64,000 nt of DNA from Sceloporus undulatus (lineage: Eukaryota; Chordata; Lepidosauria; Squamata; Phrynosomatidae), in NCBI RefSeq assembly GCF_019175285.1, contig NC_056523.1:126768309-126832308 (forward strand), written 5' to 3'. Of the stretch, positions 1 through 13,809 are shown piece by piece. Within the stretch, counting starts at the first letter, position 1. Each line of letters starts with the position of its first letter. A program made the position numbers and the translations under genes. The notes beneath the pieces were generated by a model that was not told the origin of the DNA, made no database searches, and saw nothing but the letters and a program-made list of their open reading frames with translations.

Positions 1-169
1 TACAACCATTCAAGGTTAAGGAGCCTTCTCCAGTTTCCAGTCTAGCCATCCTACCATGGGGGCCCTGAAACCAAAAGATTAATCATATTAATAGAAGAGT
101 CATATATATGGGTCACAAACATAACATACACAACTGAATACAGATAGTTATCAATTTAATTATTTTAAA

Positions 170-385
170 CCTTTGCATTATAAGATTGGTACTCTGTATC
201 CACAGATTTTTTATCCACAGATTCAAGTATCCACAGTTTGAAGATAGTAAAAAATAAATAAATCCAAAAGCCTTGATTTGGTATTTTGTATAAGGGACAC
301 CATTGCCACTGTATTTAATGGGACTTGAGCATCCACAGATTTTAGTATCCATGGGGGGATCCTGGAACTGTAGCCACAGTTGATC
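170..385. mobile_element. Tigger-like DNA element, degraded copy
   Basis: This resembles the better copies at 2941-3176, 42950-43173 and 57716-57948. Shared landmarks are phrases near 'ttcaagtatccacag', 'gggacttgagcatccacag' and 'tatccatggggggatcctgg'. Both ends are worn and no TA duplication is visible. It is non-coding. The pogo/Tigger assignment rests on the better copies. Confidence 0.5.
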
Positions 386-660
386 ATAATATTAAATTAT
401 ATTGAATTATAATATTATATTAAATTATATTACATTATTATATTATAATATTAAATAATATTAAAAGGACATTTCCCCCCTACAGGGGAAAGTGACAACA
501 TTCTGCCACAAGAAAATTTGCCATTGCAGAAGAATATTTTAATGGGTTTTGCTGTATTTAATTGTCATTATTATGTTCTGAATGTTTTTAAATTTGTTTT
601 AAAATAATGTTTTTAATTTGATTGCTTACTTGTTTTTCAACTTTTGCACATTATAATGTT
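386..660. other. AT-rich intergenic sequence
   Basis: Low-complexity TTATATTA-type runs fill 395-465 and plain AT-rich DNA follows. No gene, RNA or complete repeat is recognisable. A GTT-type microsatellite starts near 657. Confidence 0.4.
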
Positions 661-664
661 GCTG

Positions 665-880
665 TTGTTGTTGTTGTTGTTGTGGATCTTGATGCTGACT
701 CTGACTTAGAACAACCCTATCTTAGAGTTTCCTTGTCAAGGTTTACTCAGAGCAGAGTTGCCATTCTGAGGCTGAGAGAGTGTGACGTGCCCAAGGTGAC
801 ACAGTGGGCTTCTGTGGCTGAGCAGGCGTTTGAACTCCTCTCTCATCACCCATCACTTAGCCCAACATTGTTTTAGTACG
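665..880 (-). mobile_element. tRNA-derived squamate SINE, reverse, diverged
   Basis: On the minus strand this has the SINE's middle block, ending in the complement of 'gtcacactctctcagcctca', and at its end the (GTT)n/(AAC)n tail seen in all copies. It lies upstream of FN3KRP and is non-coding; the short open frame across it is incidental. Confidence 0.55.
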
Positions 881-1074
881 ATTGTTTTAACCTGTACTGT
901 GTAACCATCCTTGGGTCTCACACTGTGAGAAAAGTGAAATAGGAGTTAGATCAGGCTATTTTAGGCGTTCTCCCTGGAGTTCAGTGTTCATTAGAAATAT
1001 GAATCTCTAACTTGGTTTCCCAGGATGTGAGTTCTAGTTTTAAATATCCAAAATGGCACTACCTACATTGCCTA

Positions 1075-1199
1075 CTGGGCCATGGAGACCCACTGGGTGA
1101 CCTTGGGCAAGTCACACTCTCTCAGCCTCAGGGGACAGCAATGGCAAATCCCATCTGAACAAATTTTGCCAAGGAAACCCCATGATAGGTTTTCACAGC
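1075..1199 (+). mobile_element. tRNA-derived SINE, partial
   Basis: It has the family core, 'cccactgggtgaccttgggc' followed by a 'cactctctcagcctcagg' block and an 'aaaccccatgatagg' block. The 3' tail is missing because a foldback MITE follows at about 1200. Confidence 0.65.
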
Positions 1200-1375
1200 C
1201 CCTTAAACTGCCAGGGCTCTGTGCTATGGAATCCTGGGATTCGTAGTCTGTTGTGGTCCCCAAGCTTTCTCTGACAGAGAAGGCTCAATAGCTCACAAAA
1301 CTACAAATCCCAGGATTCCCTAGCGTGGAGGTGTGGCAGTTAAAGCGCTGTCAAACGCCATTAATCCTGTGTTGC
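1200..1375. mobile_element. Foldback MITE with ACTACAANTCCCAG arms, copy 1
   Basis: The arms are inverted: 'gaatcctgggattcgtagt' on the left and 'actacaaatcccaggattcc' on the right. A 'gacagagaaggctc' centre and an outer block near 'gcagttaaagcgctgtcaaa' complete it. It belongs to the most abundant small DNA element here. No superfamily can be assigned because no clean target duplication was found. Confidence 0.6.
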
Positions 1376-1392
1376 AGTACACGCTTAAAACG

Positions 1393-1562
1393 TTGCTATT
1401 CCACTTTAATTGCTCTGGTGCCTCCTCACGTTGCATTGTGGGATTTGGAGTTTAAGGAGGGGGCATTGAGAATATTCAGCCAGAGAGGCTTTAGGCCTCG
1501 CTGGACTACAAATCCCAGAATGCAACAGGAGGCAGCCAGAGCAGTTAAAGTGGAATAACAGC
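1393..1562. mobile_element. Foldback element at the FN3KRP promoter
   Basis: Two arms of about 58 bp, 1393-1450 and 1502-1562, are near-perfect reverse complements. The right arm holds the exact ZNF143/Staf-like sequence at 1505-1523. The element ends about 115 bp before the FN3KRP start codon, so it may supply part of the promoter. It is related in sequence to the general foldback MITE but has its own arm sequence. Confidence 0.6.
1505..1523 (+). promoter_or_regulatory. ZNF143/Staf-like site upstream of FN3KRP
   Basis: ACTACAAATCCCAGAATGC agrees with the known ZNF143 (Staf, SBS-type) consensus ACTACAANTCCCANNATGC. It lies 155 bp before the FN3KRP ATG, a usual distance for this promoter factor. 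It sits in the right arm of a foldback element, so it may have been delivered by a transposon. Binding is inferred. Confidence 0.5.
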
Positions 1563-1677
1563 ACTAGAAGAGTGTAGTGCGACAATCAACCCAGGAGGGT
1601 CTTCTACTTGGCCGGGGGAGCGTGAGGGCGCCGGCGGGGAAGGGAACTAGAGCCCGGTGCTGCGGCCTACTCCGGGG

Positions 1678-1818
1678 ATGGAGGCGGCTCTGCGTCGGGA
1701 GCTTGGCACTGCGGTGCTGCGTCCTGCGGGCCACTCCGGGGGAGGCTGCATCAGCCACGGCGAGAGCTTCCACACCGACCACGGCCGCCTCTACGTCAAA
1801 AGCAACGCCCGCTCCGAG
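1678..1818 (+). CDS. FN3KRP: FN3KRP exon 1 (residues 1-47)
   Basis: It starts at the ATG opening [11 protein letters not shown] frame-compatible ATG-rich stretch begins upstream at 1657 in another frame and is not used. It encodes [14 protein letters not shown] and the presumed ATP-anchoring lysine in LYVK, and ends at GAG before 'gtcggg' (phase 0). Confidence 0.88.
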
Positions 1819-4800
1819 GTCGGGAAGGAAGGCTGGAAGGACTGGGGGGGCCCTGGCTCTTTTGTTTTCTCTTCTTAGCCTGCATCCGCACTGCAGAAAT
1901 AATCCACTTTGACAACGCTTCATCTGTCCTGGCTCTGTGAATTGTAGACATTTAGCCTTCGCTAAATCCACACTCTGGGCCCCACAACGAACTCCAACTC
2001 CCAGAATTCCATAGCCTTGAGCCAGAAAAGAGTTAAAGCGGTGCTAAAACGGGTTATTTCTGCAGTGTGGATGCAGCCTCTGTCAGAGAGCTCTGGTGCC
2101 CCAGCAAACTATAGTTCCCAGGATTCCCTAGCACTCAGCCAGGGAGGTTAAAGCAGTGCCAAACTGGATTATTTCTACAGTGCGGATGCAGCTATAGAAA
2201 CAGAAAGGTTTGGGATGGGAAGGAAGAAAGGACCGGCCACATATTTCTGACTTTGCTTTCTAAAACGTGTATTATTATTGTTGTTGTGGTTGTTGTTGTT
2301 TATTTCTATAGCACCATCCATGTCGTTTTGTGAGGCGTTTAGCCTTCTCTGTCAGAGAGTTCTCTGGTGCCACAATAAACTACAATTCCCAGGATTCTCT
2401 AAAACTGAGCCAGGGCAGTTAAGAGTGGTCTCAGACTGGATTATTTTACAGTTACAGAATGAAGCATTGGGTCCAAAGTACACTGCAGAAATAATCCAGT
2501 TTATTATTATTATTATTATTAACCTTTATTTATAAAGCGCTGTAAATTTACACAGAGCTGTACATACAATCTTTTTAATCAGACGGTTCCCTGCCCTCAG
2601 GCTTACAATCTAAGAAGACACGACACAAAAGGAGAAGGGAGTGTTGGTGGGGAAGGGGATCAGGTCCAGCAGTTCTTCTCCACCTCCGAGGCCTGGACCA
2701 AGGCAGATCGACTGGAGGAAGGGCTTGGCTTCTTAATGGATGGAATTTTAGACCCACTTTAACTGCCCTGGCTCAGTGCTAGGGAATCCTGGGAATTGTA
2801 GTTTACTGTGGCACCTGACAGAGAAGGCTAAATGTCTCACAAAACTACAGTTCCCAGAATTCCCTAGCATTGAGCTGGGACAGCTGAAGCGGTCTCAAAC
2901 TGGATTATTTCTGTAATATGCTTCGGACCATTTATAACTACAGTCAGCCCTTCTAATACATGGATGTTTTTATACACGGATTCAAGCATCCACGGTTTGA
3001 AAATGATAAAAAAATGTATACAGTAAATGTAAAATATCAAACCTTGATATTCCATTTTTTTATAAGGGGCACCATTTTGCTATGTCATTATATTTAATGG
3101 GACTTGAGCATCCACGGATTTTGTTTTCCATGGGGGATCTTGGAACCAAACCCCAGCGTATAACAAGGGCCCACTGTATTCCAATAATATAAAATACTAA
3201 AATACAATATTAAAATATAATAAAACACACACACACATATGCAGAATAAAACAAAATAGTGAGTGCCAAATAGGACTCTGGAGACCAGGGTTCGAATCCC
3301 AGCTCAGCCATGGAAACCCACTGGGTGATCCTGGGCAAGTCACACTCTCTCAGGCTTAGAGGATGGCAGTGGCAAAGCCCCTCAAAACAAAACTTGCCAA
3401 GAAAACCCCATGAAGAGATCCGTCTTATTACCACTCTAGATGCTTTCAAGAAAGCACTGAAGACGGATCTCTTCCGGCCAGCCTACCCACCAAACCTGCT
3501 GTAAAATATCTCACCTCTGTTAGTATTGTATGTTTTTTACAGAGAGTCAACCAGCTGTATTGTATTGATAGTAATGTATATTTTTTATTCTATGTATTTG
3601 ATACGTTTTTATTGTTGAAATTTGCTGACTGGTGTAATCCCGCCTCGATTCACAGGGAGAGGCGGGAAATAGAAATAAATTTTATTATTATTATTATTAT
3701 CATTATGATATGGTCGGCTTCAGGTTGCCATAAGTCAGAAACGAGTTGAAGGCACCCAACAACAACTACAGCAAAGACTTGTGGTGCCCCAGGGGTGTGT
3801 TTCCACAGAGGCATCTCTTGCCTTTCCCGCAGGCCTCACCACTTCCACAGCTGAAAATTCCTATTTGTGAGAAAGTCTCCTCCGAAACATTTTGTCAAGG
3901 ATTAATTTGAGCCAAGCTTTCAGTTTTATTTAATTTAAACCAAGGTCTTAGGGTCCATTTCAAATGCTCTGTTTTTGTGACATGGTAAACGGTAAACCAG
4001 AGTGGCTTTGATCACAGGTAGAGTTTCCCTGACTGAGAAATTAACAGCCAGCGTGTTCAGGATGTGGGATTTGTAAGAAGGCTTTCCTGATCAGAGGATT
4101 TAGTAGCCTTACTCTCTTGAATTGCTGCTCTTCTCATTTTAGAAATTGGTAGAGAGAGGGAGAATATGAGAAAAAAAACAACAATTGGAAGAGGAGTATT
4201 AGCTAAAAGAACAAATGAAATCACCAGACAGACATCACTTTTATGTTCTGTACTATTCCGTGCTGACTCCTGATTCATTGCTGAGAAGGCAGATAATACA
4301 ACTCCTACTGTGGGTGAAACATCAGAGATACAAATGTTTACATATAGGCATGACCCCTTTGGTTTTATGGGTGCATCCACGTTGCAGAATTAAAGAGGTT
4401 TGGCACTCATTTAACAGCCATGACTCCATCCTACAGAATACTGGGATTTGTAGTTTGGTGAGGCATTCAGACTGGTCTGTTAGAGCGCTGTGGTGTCTCA
4501 CCAAACTACAAATCCCAAGATTATGTAGCATAATTATGTAGGTGTCAAGCTGCTTTAATTCTGCAGTGTGGATACACTCTTACATTTTCTCCCTCTCTGG
4601 GTTCCAAAGGCTCTTTCTTATTTCTACTATTGGCAGGGTTACTTTGATTTATTTATTTCACTGTAAAAGAGAATCAGATTCTTGGACTGTATAAATTTGT
4701 TTTATTTTAAAAATTACCGCAATTGCCATTTGGTGAGAGAAGCAGACATTTGGTGAATAGGATAGCTAATGAAATTATGAAAAAAAAAAGCCAGGGACTG

Positions 4801-7800
4801 AAAACACCCAATGGAACTTAAAGTAAAAGAGAGATGGAGTAAGTAGCAGAATGTATAAAAAGGATTTATTTCCTCCGTAGCCCCGTGTATTTTGCCTGAG
4901 AAATGTTCTCATAGTTTTCTTCAGGTGTACATAGGAAATACCTAAAAATTAACAAAGCATGATTAAAAAGCAAAATTAATGTTTTGCAGTACTGTTTATG
5001 CATTGTTCCCCTTTCTGTAAGAGTCCCTAAAGCGGTCATAAAAATATATTTGCCTCAGTTGCATTGGGCTTTTTTTGGCAGGGAGGGGGACATTGTATAC
5101 ATGCTGAGAGCTTGTCCCTCTTTACATCTGTGCTTAGACAACTACATTAAACTGTCTGTCTCTTACAGTTAGGGGTTTGTTGTTGTATGTCTTCAAGTCA
5201 TTTCCGACTTATCACAACCCTAAACCCTCTCATGGGTTTTTTTTTTGGCAAGATTTGTTCAGAGGTGGTTTGCCATTGCCTTCCCCTAAGGCTGAAAGTG
5301 TGTGACTTGCCCAAGATCATTGTTTTTTCTACTACCTCTCCTCTCAACCTGTCCAACCTGTGGGTTTCATGGTTCAGCTGGGAATCGAATCCTGGTTCCA
5401 GAGTTGTAGTCCAACACTTAAACCGCTACATGGCATGCTGGCTCTCAGACAGTTTGGGTTACTGTATTTGGTTACTGTATTATTACTGGTTGATTTAGCT
5501 TGTTCCTGCCTGAAAACATAACATGTCTGAGAAAAGAACACATGCCTTGAAAGTTTAGAGGGGAATTGTTTATTGACCTTGGTTTATTGGCAAGTGTTTA
5601 TGTTAAAAACAACAATAACAACCTATGTCTATATTCTTGTCGACTAGTGTGTGTAAAGCAGCCCTTGGACTGATAAGTTCAAATTCATACTCATCCATAA
5701 ACTAAGGACTGAGACTCCTGCTTCGCTGCAAAATTAATGCAGTTTTACATCCTTTAACTGTTGAGGCTCCCTCCTATAGAATCCTGGGATTTGTAGTTTT
5801 TTGTGGCACCGGAGGTCTGACAGAGAAGGCTTAATATCTCACAAAAGGACAACTCTCATAATTCCATAGCCTTGAGCCAGGGCAGTTAAAGCGATAACAA
5901 ACAAATATAGATGCAGTCTTTAACAACAACAACAGTTATAACAACAACAATAATAATATATTTGTTGTTCAAAAAGGTTTCCAGTTCACACAGGGGAATA
6001 GTGGTGGTATTTTTACATCCAAATAGGAATGTAACTGAAGAGAGTGGAGAGTCAAAACCTCCCACTAACCTATTTAATTTGGTCCTGTATTTAAGGCACT
6101 TTCCCACCATTCTTCTTCTGATACTAAAAATAAGCTGGGCTGGGGGAGAAAGATGCCTGCAGGGATAAGGATAGTGGAAGGGGAGGGGGAAGATTCAATT
6201 TGTTTTCTCTTCTACCACCTTTCAAATGTTTGGATCAGACTCTCTAACCACTGCTGTGTACATAAACATCAATAAAAAAATATGGTTGCTATTATCGTGG
6301 ACTTCAGTGGATGACTGTGAACCATGACCAATTCTTGAAATTGGAGGAAAAGGCTCAGTTCAGTCACCAGCACAAACAGCTGATGGGCTTAGTATGTTTA
6401 TTTCCACTTGGAATACTATGTGCAGCCATGGATCTTCCTAGATGCAAGGATCCAGAGGGGAAAAACTATGTGCATAGCGGGATATGTGGTATAATGTTAT
6501 TTTGAGATGGTATCATCTCTGCTGAAAGAAGTAGTCCAGAATAATGCAGACCACTATTGGTTTAACCCGGTGGCCAAAGTTGCCAACATTTTAATAATGC
6601 TGTAAAAATTACTGGTAGAATTCAAAGATATAGCTGTGTTAGTCTGTAGAATTAGTATGTAGAGAGATCTTATAGCATCTTTGAGACTAACTGAAAGAAA
6701 GAAGTTGGCAGCATGAACTTTCCTAGACTAAAGCTCATGCTGCCAAATTATTTCTTTCAGTTAGTCTCAAAGGTGGTACAAGATCTCTCTACATAAAAAT
6801 TACTGGTAACTCTAAGAATTTATAAATGCTATGACAAATAGTACAGTTTCTGTCATTCCTATGGTCTAGGCCTAATGGAAACAGTTGCAGTGTGGTTCAC
6901 TCAGATGTCTGAGTAATTAGGTTCCATGCAGTCAGTGTGAGTGTTAAAGAGAGCTACAACTTGCCCTTGTTTCACCTTTGGGCTATCATGCCTTTTGCAG
7001 GTCAACTGGAGTACCAGTTTGTGTAAAGTATAAAAATGTGCAGTTATGTTTATGGGTGTACCATTGACTATTATATATTGCTTGGAAACATGTAAAATTT
7101 GTGGTATATATTACTTGTTTAATTTCTCATGCTTGTGTCAACAGGCTGTGTTAATGGAGCAAAGCAAGTCTTACATTTTAAAATGCTTATAAAAGTATTT
7201 CCTTTTTATCTGAAAGGCGCGAAGAATGTTTGATGGTGAAATGGCAAGTTTAACTGCCATCTTGCAAACACACACTGTGAAAGTTCCTAAACCTATGAAA
7301 GTTATTGATCTGCCAGAGGGCGGTGCTCTGTTTGTGATGGAGCATTTGGATATGAGAGGTTTGAACAGGTAATTTTAACTTCTTACTATAATTTATTTGC
7401 CTACTTAAAGACAAATATCTGTACTATTTATTCCTTCTAAAAACAAATTAATTCTAAGTAACTTATTCAGTTATGCAAATTGGAGTTGGGTAGTGTATTG
7501 TCCCATTAAGTATTTTTATGTAGCCTTCCAAATACAATGGAAGGGATCCTACTTTTTATTTTTAAAATTACATTTATTGTCCTTGTACCTCAACCTGAGT
7601 TGAAATCTACATGTCACCATGTACATGATTCAGTGTTGGTCTGAGGTAAGATACAGCGCTCCCACATTGTACATGGGCTTGTCATATGCAGATTTGAGGT
7701 TATGCGGATGGTGAGCCCTAATATGGCAAATGGGGCCTGAGGATGCACCCCATTCAAATGAATGGAGCTTCATCATACACTGGATTTGCCTTACGCAGGG

Positions 7801-10800
7801 GGGTCTGGAACGGATCCCACATGTAAGGCAAGGGCACACTGTACTAAACAACCCTGGTTTTATTTGCATTTGCAGTTTAATGCATTTGCTTTAGTGAGAT
7901 ATCTTAAATCCCAGAAAGGAAGGATATAAATGGAAAAAAAATATTTTTCTAATAGCAGAATATCTGTTGATAATCTCTTTCTAAGAGCAAGATTTGTTGT
8001 TGTTGTTGTTGTTAGCTGTCCTCAAGTTGATCTTGACTCATGGTGGCCCTGTGGATGAGACATCTCCAAGACTCCCTCCCCTCCACTGTTCTGCTTAGGT
8101 CCTCTCAATCCATACCCGTAACCTCTTTAATAGAGTCCATCTATCTAGCATACTGCCTTCCTCTCTTTCTATTTCCCTCCACCTTTCTAGGCATTATTGT
8201 TTTTTTCCAATGAATTGTGCCTTCTCATTATGTGGCCAAAGTACGAAAATCTCAGTTTAATTATCTTGGCTTCCAGGGAGATTTCCAACTTGATTTGTTC
8301 TAGGACCCATTTGTTTGTCTTTTTGGTTGTCACCAGAATCCTTAGCATGCTAATCCAACACCACATCTCAAATTAGTTGATTTTCTTCCTATCCACTTTC
8401 TTAAGTACCCAGCTCTCAGATCCATACTTGCTAACAGGGAATACAAGAGCAAAATAGCTGTAGATAATCTCTATTTGAGCCAGCACATGTCATGGTTTGA
8501 CTGTTGGACTAGGGACTTGTCCACATTAATAATAATTCCCTCCAGCTGTGTGCTGTTTACAATAAAAGGGTAAAGGTATTCCCCATTGAGAAGGTTGTCA
8601 AGTCATGTCTGACCATAGGGACCGTTGCTCATCTCGGTTACTAAGCCAAAGAGCCTGTGGCGGGTTACAAACGGCCCTCAAGGGGCCGTTTTCACGCCGC
8701 CGCCATTTGCTGCGTAGGGAAGCCCCAGCTGCCAGACCGCGAGGCTTCCCCGCGCAGCAAAAAAGGAGCGGCGAAATGCCGCTCCTTTTTGGAACGCGGA
8801 AGTGGCGCCGCGAGGGGTGGAGTGCGCCCTCGCGACGTCACTTCCGCCGCGACACGTCTGGACGCACAGCGTCCAGTACGTCAAAATGGCGGCGCCCATG
8901 TGGATGGGCGCCGCGAAAAAGTACGCGCTCCACACGTACTGGGAGGAAGGGCCGTCAGGAAGGTAAGAACCTTCCTAACCCTAATACGGCCCTTCCTAAC
9001 CCTAGTACGCGCAGAGCGCGTACTTTATGGCGGTTTGTAACCCGCCTGTGTTGTCAGAGACTACTCTGTGATCATATGACCAGCACGATTGCACAGACCA
9101 CTGTTTACATTACGCAGCTCCAAAACCCTGAATTGAGTCAGGGCTGTTTTCACCCCTTGTTCCACATTAAACATATCTTTTACTTTGAGTTCTCCAGAAA
9201 ACCCAGAGCAAAATGAGGTTCCCTTCCCTGCAGGTGTCCCTGCTGAGTCATTCTGTGGATGCAAGTCACTCTGAGGTCAGAATGTGTCACCCAGCATTGA
9301 TAACAAAGTTGGGAGCTTTGTTCTTATTGCACAGTGACTTGTGCCTGCAGTGGCAGTGCTGGCTGGCTTGCAGGGACCACATGGGAAGGCCACTAGCCAT
9401 CTGCTGAAAATATGCACCAGCTAAGGGTGAGGGATTAAGGGGAAATTTAGGGCCAGAATAGCCTGGTGGCAGCCTGGAATATTCCAGGTAAAGAAATAAA
9501 CAGATAAACTGGGAAGAGACCAGGGTTTGAATTGCTACTCAGCCATGGAAACCCACTGGGCAAATCACATTCTCTCAGCTTCAAAGAAAGGCAAGAGCAA
9601 ATTCCATCTAAACAAATTTTACCAGGAAAACTCTGTGATAGCTTCAGGGTTGCCATAAGTCAGAATGACCTGAAGGCCCACAACAACAGTCTCCATATAT
9701 AAGGAACTCCTTGCTTGAGCACTTAACAATTAATTCAGGTTATAATATTTTCATCCAAATATTTTGTCCACACCTACTATAATACATTAATAAAATATTT
9801 AAGTGTTTAAAAGAAATAAGAATACAATCACAGGAGGATACAGATCCACAGAATATTTTGGCAAACATAAAATCAACAGAAGAAGACAAATACATCAGTC
9901 AATTTAACACAGGATCCATCCGCACTGCAGAAATAATCCAGGTTGCCATCACTTTAACTTCCATGGCTGAATGCTGTGGAATTGTTGTTTTGTGAGATAT
10001 TTAGCCTTCTCTGTCAGACAGGTCTGGTGCCATGACAGACTACAGTACCCAGAATTCCATAACTTGGAGCCAAGGCAGTTAAAATGGTGGCAACCTGGAT
10101 TATTTCTGCAGTGCATATGTAATCATGAGACAAATGTTTGGTGAAATAGCCATGTCTTGGCTGCTTATGACTAAAAGTAACATATTTTGTTTTCTTAGGC
10201 ATTCAGAACAACTGGGATCACAGTTGGCTGATCTCCACCTTCATAATCAGAAACTTGGGGAGAAACTGAAAAAAGATGCAAACACTGTTGGTAAAGTGTT
10301 TTAACTGTCTGTCACTTGTTAAATTTCATTAATTTAAGGCTGTAGTTGTAAAACGGAGTTTTTCAAGGTTCTGATTGTTGCTTTTAACTCAATAACAAAA
10401 TCACTAGAACACTCCATTACATACAAAGTAAGGTAATGAAAGTATCAACAAGATATTATAGGCAGTAAGAATAACCTTTTAAATATAGGTATTAAACTTT
10501 TCATTTCTTTGTTGCATATGGGTCATGGTAACTAAAGAGCCATATTCACACTGGTTTTTGGACTCCCACTGTCTACCATACTGCTTTCCCTAACCTGATG
10601 CTGTCTAGATGTTTTGCATTGTATTGCTTGCCTTGTTAATTAGTGTTGATGGGTCTATGGTCCAAAACATTGTGCACACCAGGTTGGGGGAGGCTGTGCT
10701 ACACATTATTCAGAATGAATTAAGCTATGTAATTGCCATCTATACAGAGATTTTGTTCACTTTGCGAGTATTTATTTAACAAAAGATCTCTCATGAGTAG

Positions 10801-13778
10801 AGCATACTTTTCCAGCCTGGTGCCCTCCAGAACTTTAGGCCAGTGTTTCTTAGTGGCAGTCCAAAACATCCAGAGGGCACTAGGTTGGGGAAGACTGACA
10901 AATAATCTGAATGTAAGTTTGTAGCCTTTTTTCACTGTCTTCACTGTGTTTATATAATAAAGGAGTATAATTTCAAATTTCTTTGCACATTTTGTTTGGA
11001 AGAGTATTCTTTTTTTAATTTGTATTATATAAAACAGACAAACATATATACGTACATATCTACAAACTCATATACATACATATAGCGCACACCCCTAGAT
11101 CTACCTGTAGACACACATATATACCTATAAACATTTATGCTATCTACTACCTACATATTATATATATTATCTTTTTTCCCACCTATATTTACACTCATAC
11201 TATATCTTCTTTTCTTATTAGCCTTTTCTTTTTCTTATGTCATTACTTGATTTATTCATTGACTTTTCTCTATATTCTTTTTCCAGTATTCAATAACTAG
11301 GTCCCATTCTTTTTCTTCCTTCTTGTTATCTTCCTTTTCTCTTTTCAAACTTTTGGACAGTCTATCAGCCTCTCTCATATCCAATAATTTCCTCATCCAT
11401 TCTTCTAATGTCAGGATTTGTATTGTTTTCCACTTTTGTGCGTACAGCACCCTAGCTGTTGTAATCATATATAATACTAATAGTTAGTATTATATATGAT
11501 TTCAGTTTCAGTTCTTTTTTTATCATATTTTTTAGTAATCATAGCAGTTTTCTCTATATTCACTTTGAGTCCAGTTACTTCCCCAAAATCTTGTAATATT
11601 CTAATTAGCTCTTTAATGTTGTTGTTAAGTGGGTCTTCTAAGAAGACCACTACGTTATCTGCAAATGCTTTTATTTTATAGCTTTGTATTCATAAGATTG
11701 ATAAGAGTTGCTGGCTGGATCAGTTCAAAGGTCCACTTGGTTCATCATTCTGTTTTCAGAATGTAGAAATTTAATACTTCTGAGAATCCTAGGGTTGGAA
11801 CAGATGGCTTGGGAGTGCGGTGTTTATATGCCACATGCTCCCATGTTGCCCTGAAGTTGCCTGGAAGGCGTTTATATGCTGCATGCCACTGGAGCAGCTT
11901 GAAGCCGGCATGGGGTCACAGTGGGGCAGGATAAGCCGCCTTTTCTCTGGCCAAAAAAGGAAAGGATCTTTGCCGCTCCTTTTTCAGCCGGCTTCAATGC
12001 AGGTTGGGGCCGTGGCATGTATTTGCTGTGGCCCCAATCTGTCTTTGTCTTCTGCCCGTCTGTTTCACTCCTTAGTTGTATAAAATTACTGAAAACACAG
12101 AAGGCTGGTATAAAAACATGCATTTTGAACATTTCATGAAAAAGTCTGCACCATACCTATTTCTATAATGTTTTCAATCTGATAGCGACTTAACAATTAT
12201 AGTTAAGACTGAGATTTTACTATGTTAACATAATGTTTTTATTTTTAATGTACTTACAGCATTTACTTCTCCCTCTCTCTTTCTCTCCCTCCCTTATTTT
12301 AAGGTAAGAGTGAAGAACATACAGATGCCAAGTTTGTAGAAAAGTTTGGTTTTCACACAGTCACTTGTTGCGGTTATCTTCCACAGGTAATGTGTACACA
12401 CTTGTTTTCTGAAACAATGACTCTTTATGCTGAAAAAGATATGAAGAACAGATATATTAATTTTGTTAGATTTTCCTGATGCTTGAGATTAAGAATATTT
12501 GAATGACTGTTTTATAGGGAGTGCTTTACCTTTTCGAGTAGGTAGGCATAGGGAATCCAGGTTTACCTTTTGATAGGTTTATCTTTTGGTACTGCCGTCT
12601 TAATCCTTTCCCTGCTGTGAAAATAACTGTGGAATGGTGCTAGGAATAGCTGATTAAGAAAAGTTGAAAATCAACATTCACTGTTAACTCTGCCAGGATT
12701 TTCTATGAAATGAATACCCTTAGCAAGTGTTACTGAACTGACCCTTCAAACTAAGCAGTCAAGCTTTAGGTGCTCTTTTAGTTGCAGCAGAGTAATCCAC
12801 TGACCCAGCTAAAGTAAAAAGTGAATCAGATTGAGTTTAGAAAGCAGCCATTAGTGGAGGTCTGAGTCTGTGTGTGTGCATACATGCATCTCCATCCTTT
12901 CGAGATCGCTAAAATAAGTACCCAGATAGTTGTGGGCAATTAGCTTAACGCTTTTTAACAGCTTAGGGAGTGCTCAAGTGCACTGATAAGTGATATAGAA
13001 ATGTACTTGCTATTACTATTGCTAAACTGAATCAGCACAGTTTCACCACTGCTGGTGGGCCTGTTGTGAATCAAACAAGACGTGCATATTGCTGTTTGAT
13101 ACTTATTTAGAGTGCAGTCATTTAGAAAGAATTTTTTAAAGCTCTTCTATAAAAATTGCAGAAACAATTCCAGTGTAGTAATCAAAGTGGTAACCATCAA
13201 CTGTCGTGATTTGAACTCAAATCTGCACAATGCTTCCTAAGGCACTAAAATTTCCACTGAACCCACTTCCTGTATGTTTTCTATAAAGCCGCTATTTTTG
13301 ATGAGAGGTCATAGCACTGGGGGGGGGGGGGGGGGGCGGCATTCCCACTTGCAGTTTTAGTTGGTTCTAAAAGGTCCTAAAAGGTCCTTTGCTCAGTTTT
13401 GCTCTGCTTTGGTAAAAGGTCCCTTGTTCCCACTATAAAGGGGATCTTTTCCTTACTTCAGTGCAAGCGGTGTTTTTTGATACGATTGTTGTTCTCATTT
13501 GCACTGCTCATGTGTCACTCATAAGACGTCACAGAGATGTCACCCCCCCAGTGCTGCCTTTTTGATTTTTTAAAAATATAATATCAGTCACAAAATCAAT
13601 AGATTGGCAAAGCAACTACTTGCAAGTAGTTCCTTTTCTGATCCAGCGATTTTGCCATTATACGTTTTTTTTACAAAATGTGCCCCCCCACCTTGCTCTG
13701 TTGCCTTCCTCCTCCTCTTGTCTCCTTCCTCCTCTTCCTCCCATTCGCACCAGGCCCCTAGTCTCACTCTCCCTCCCT

Positions 13779-13809
<31 letters not shown>

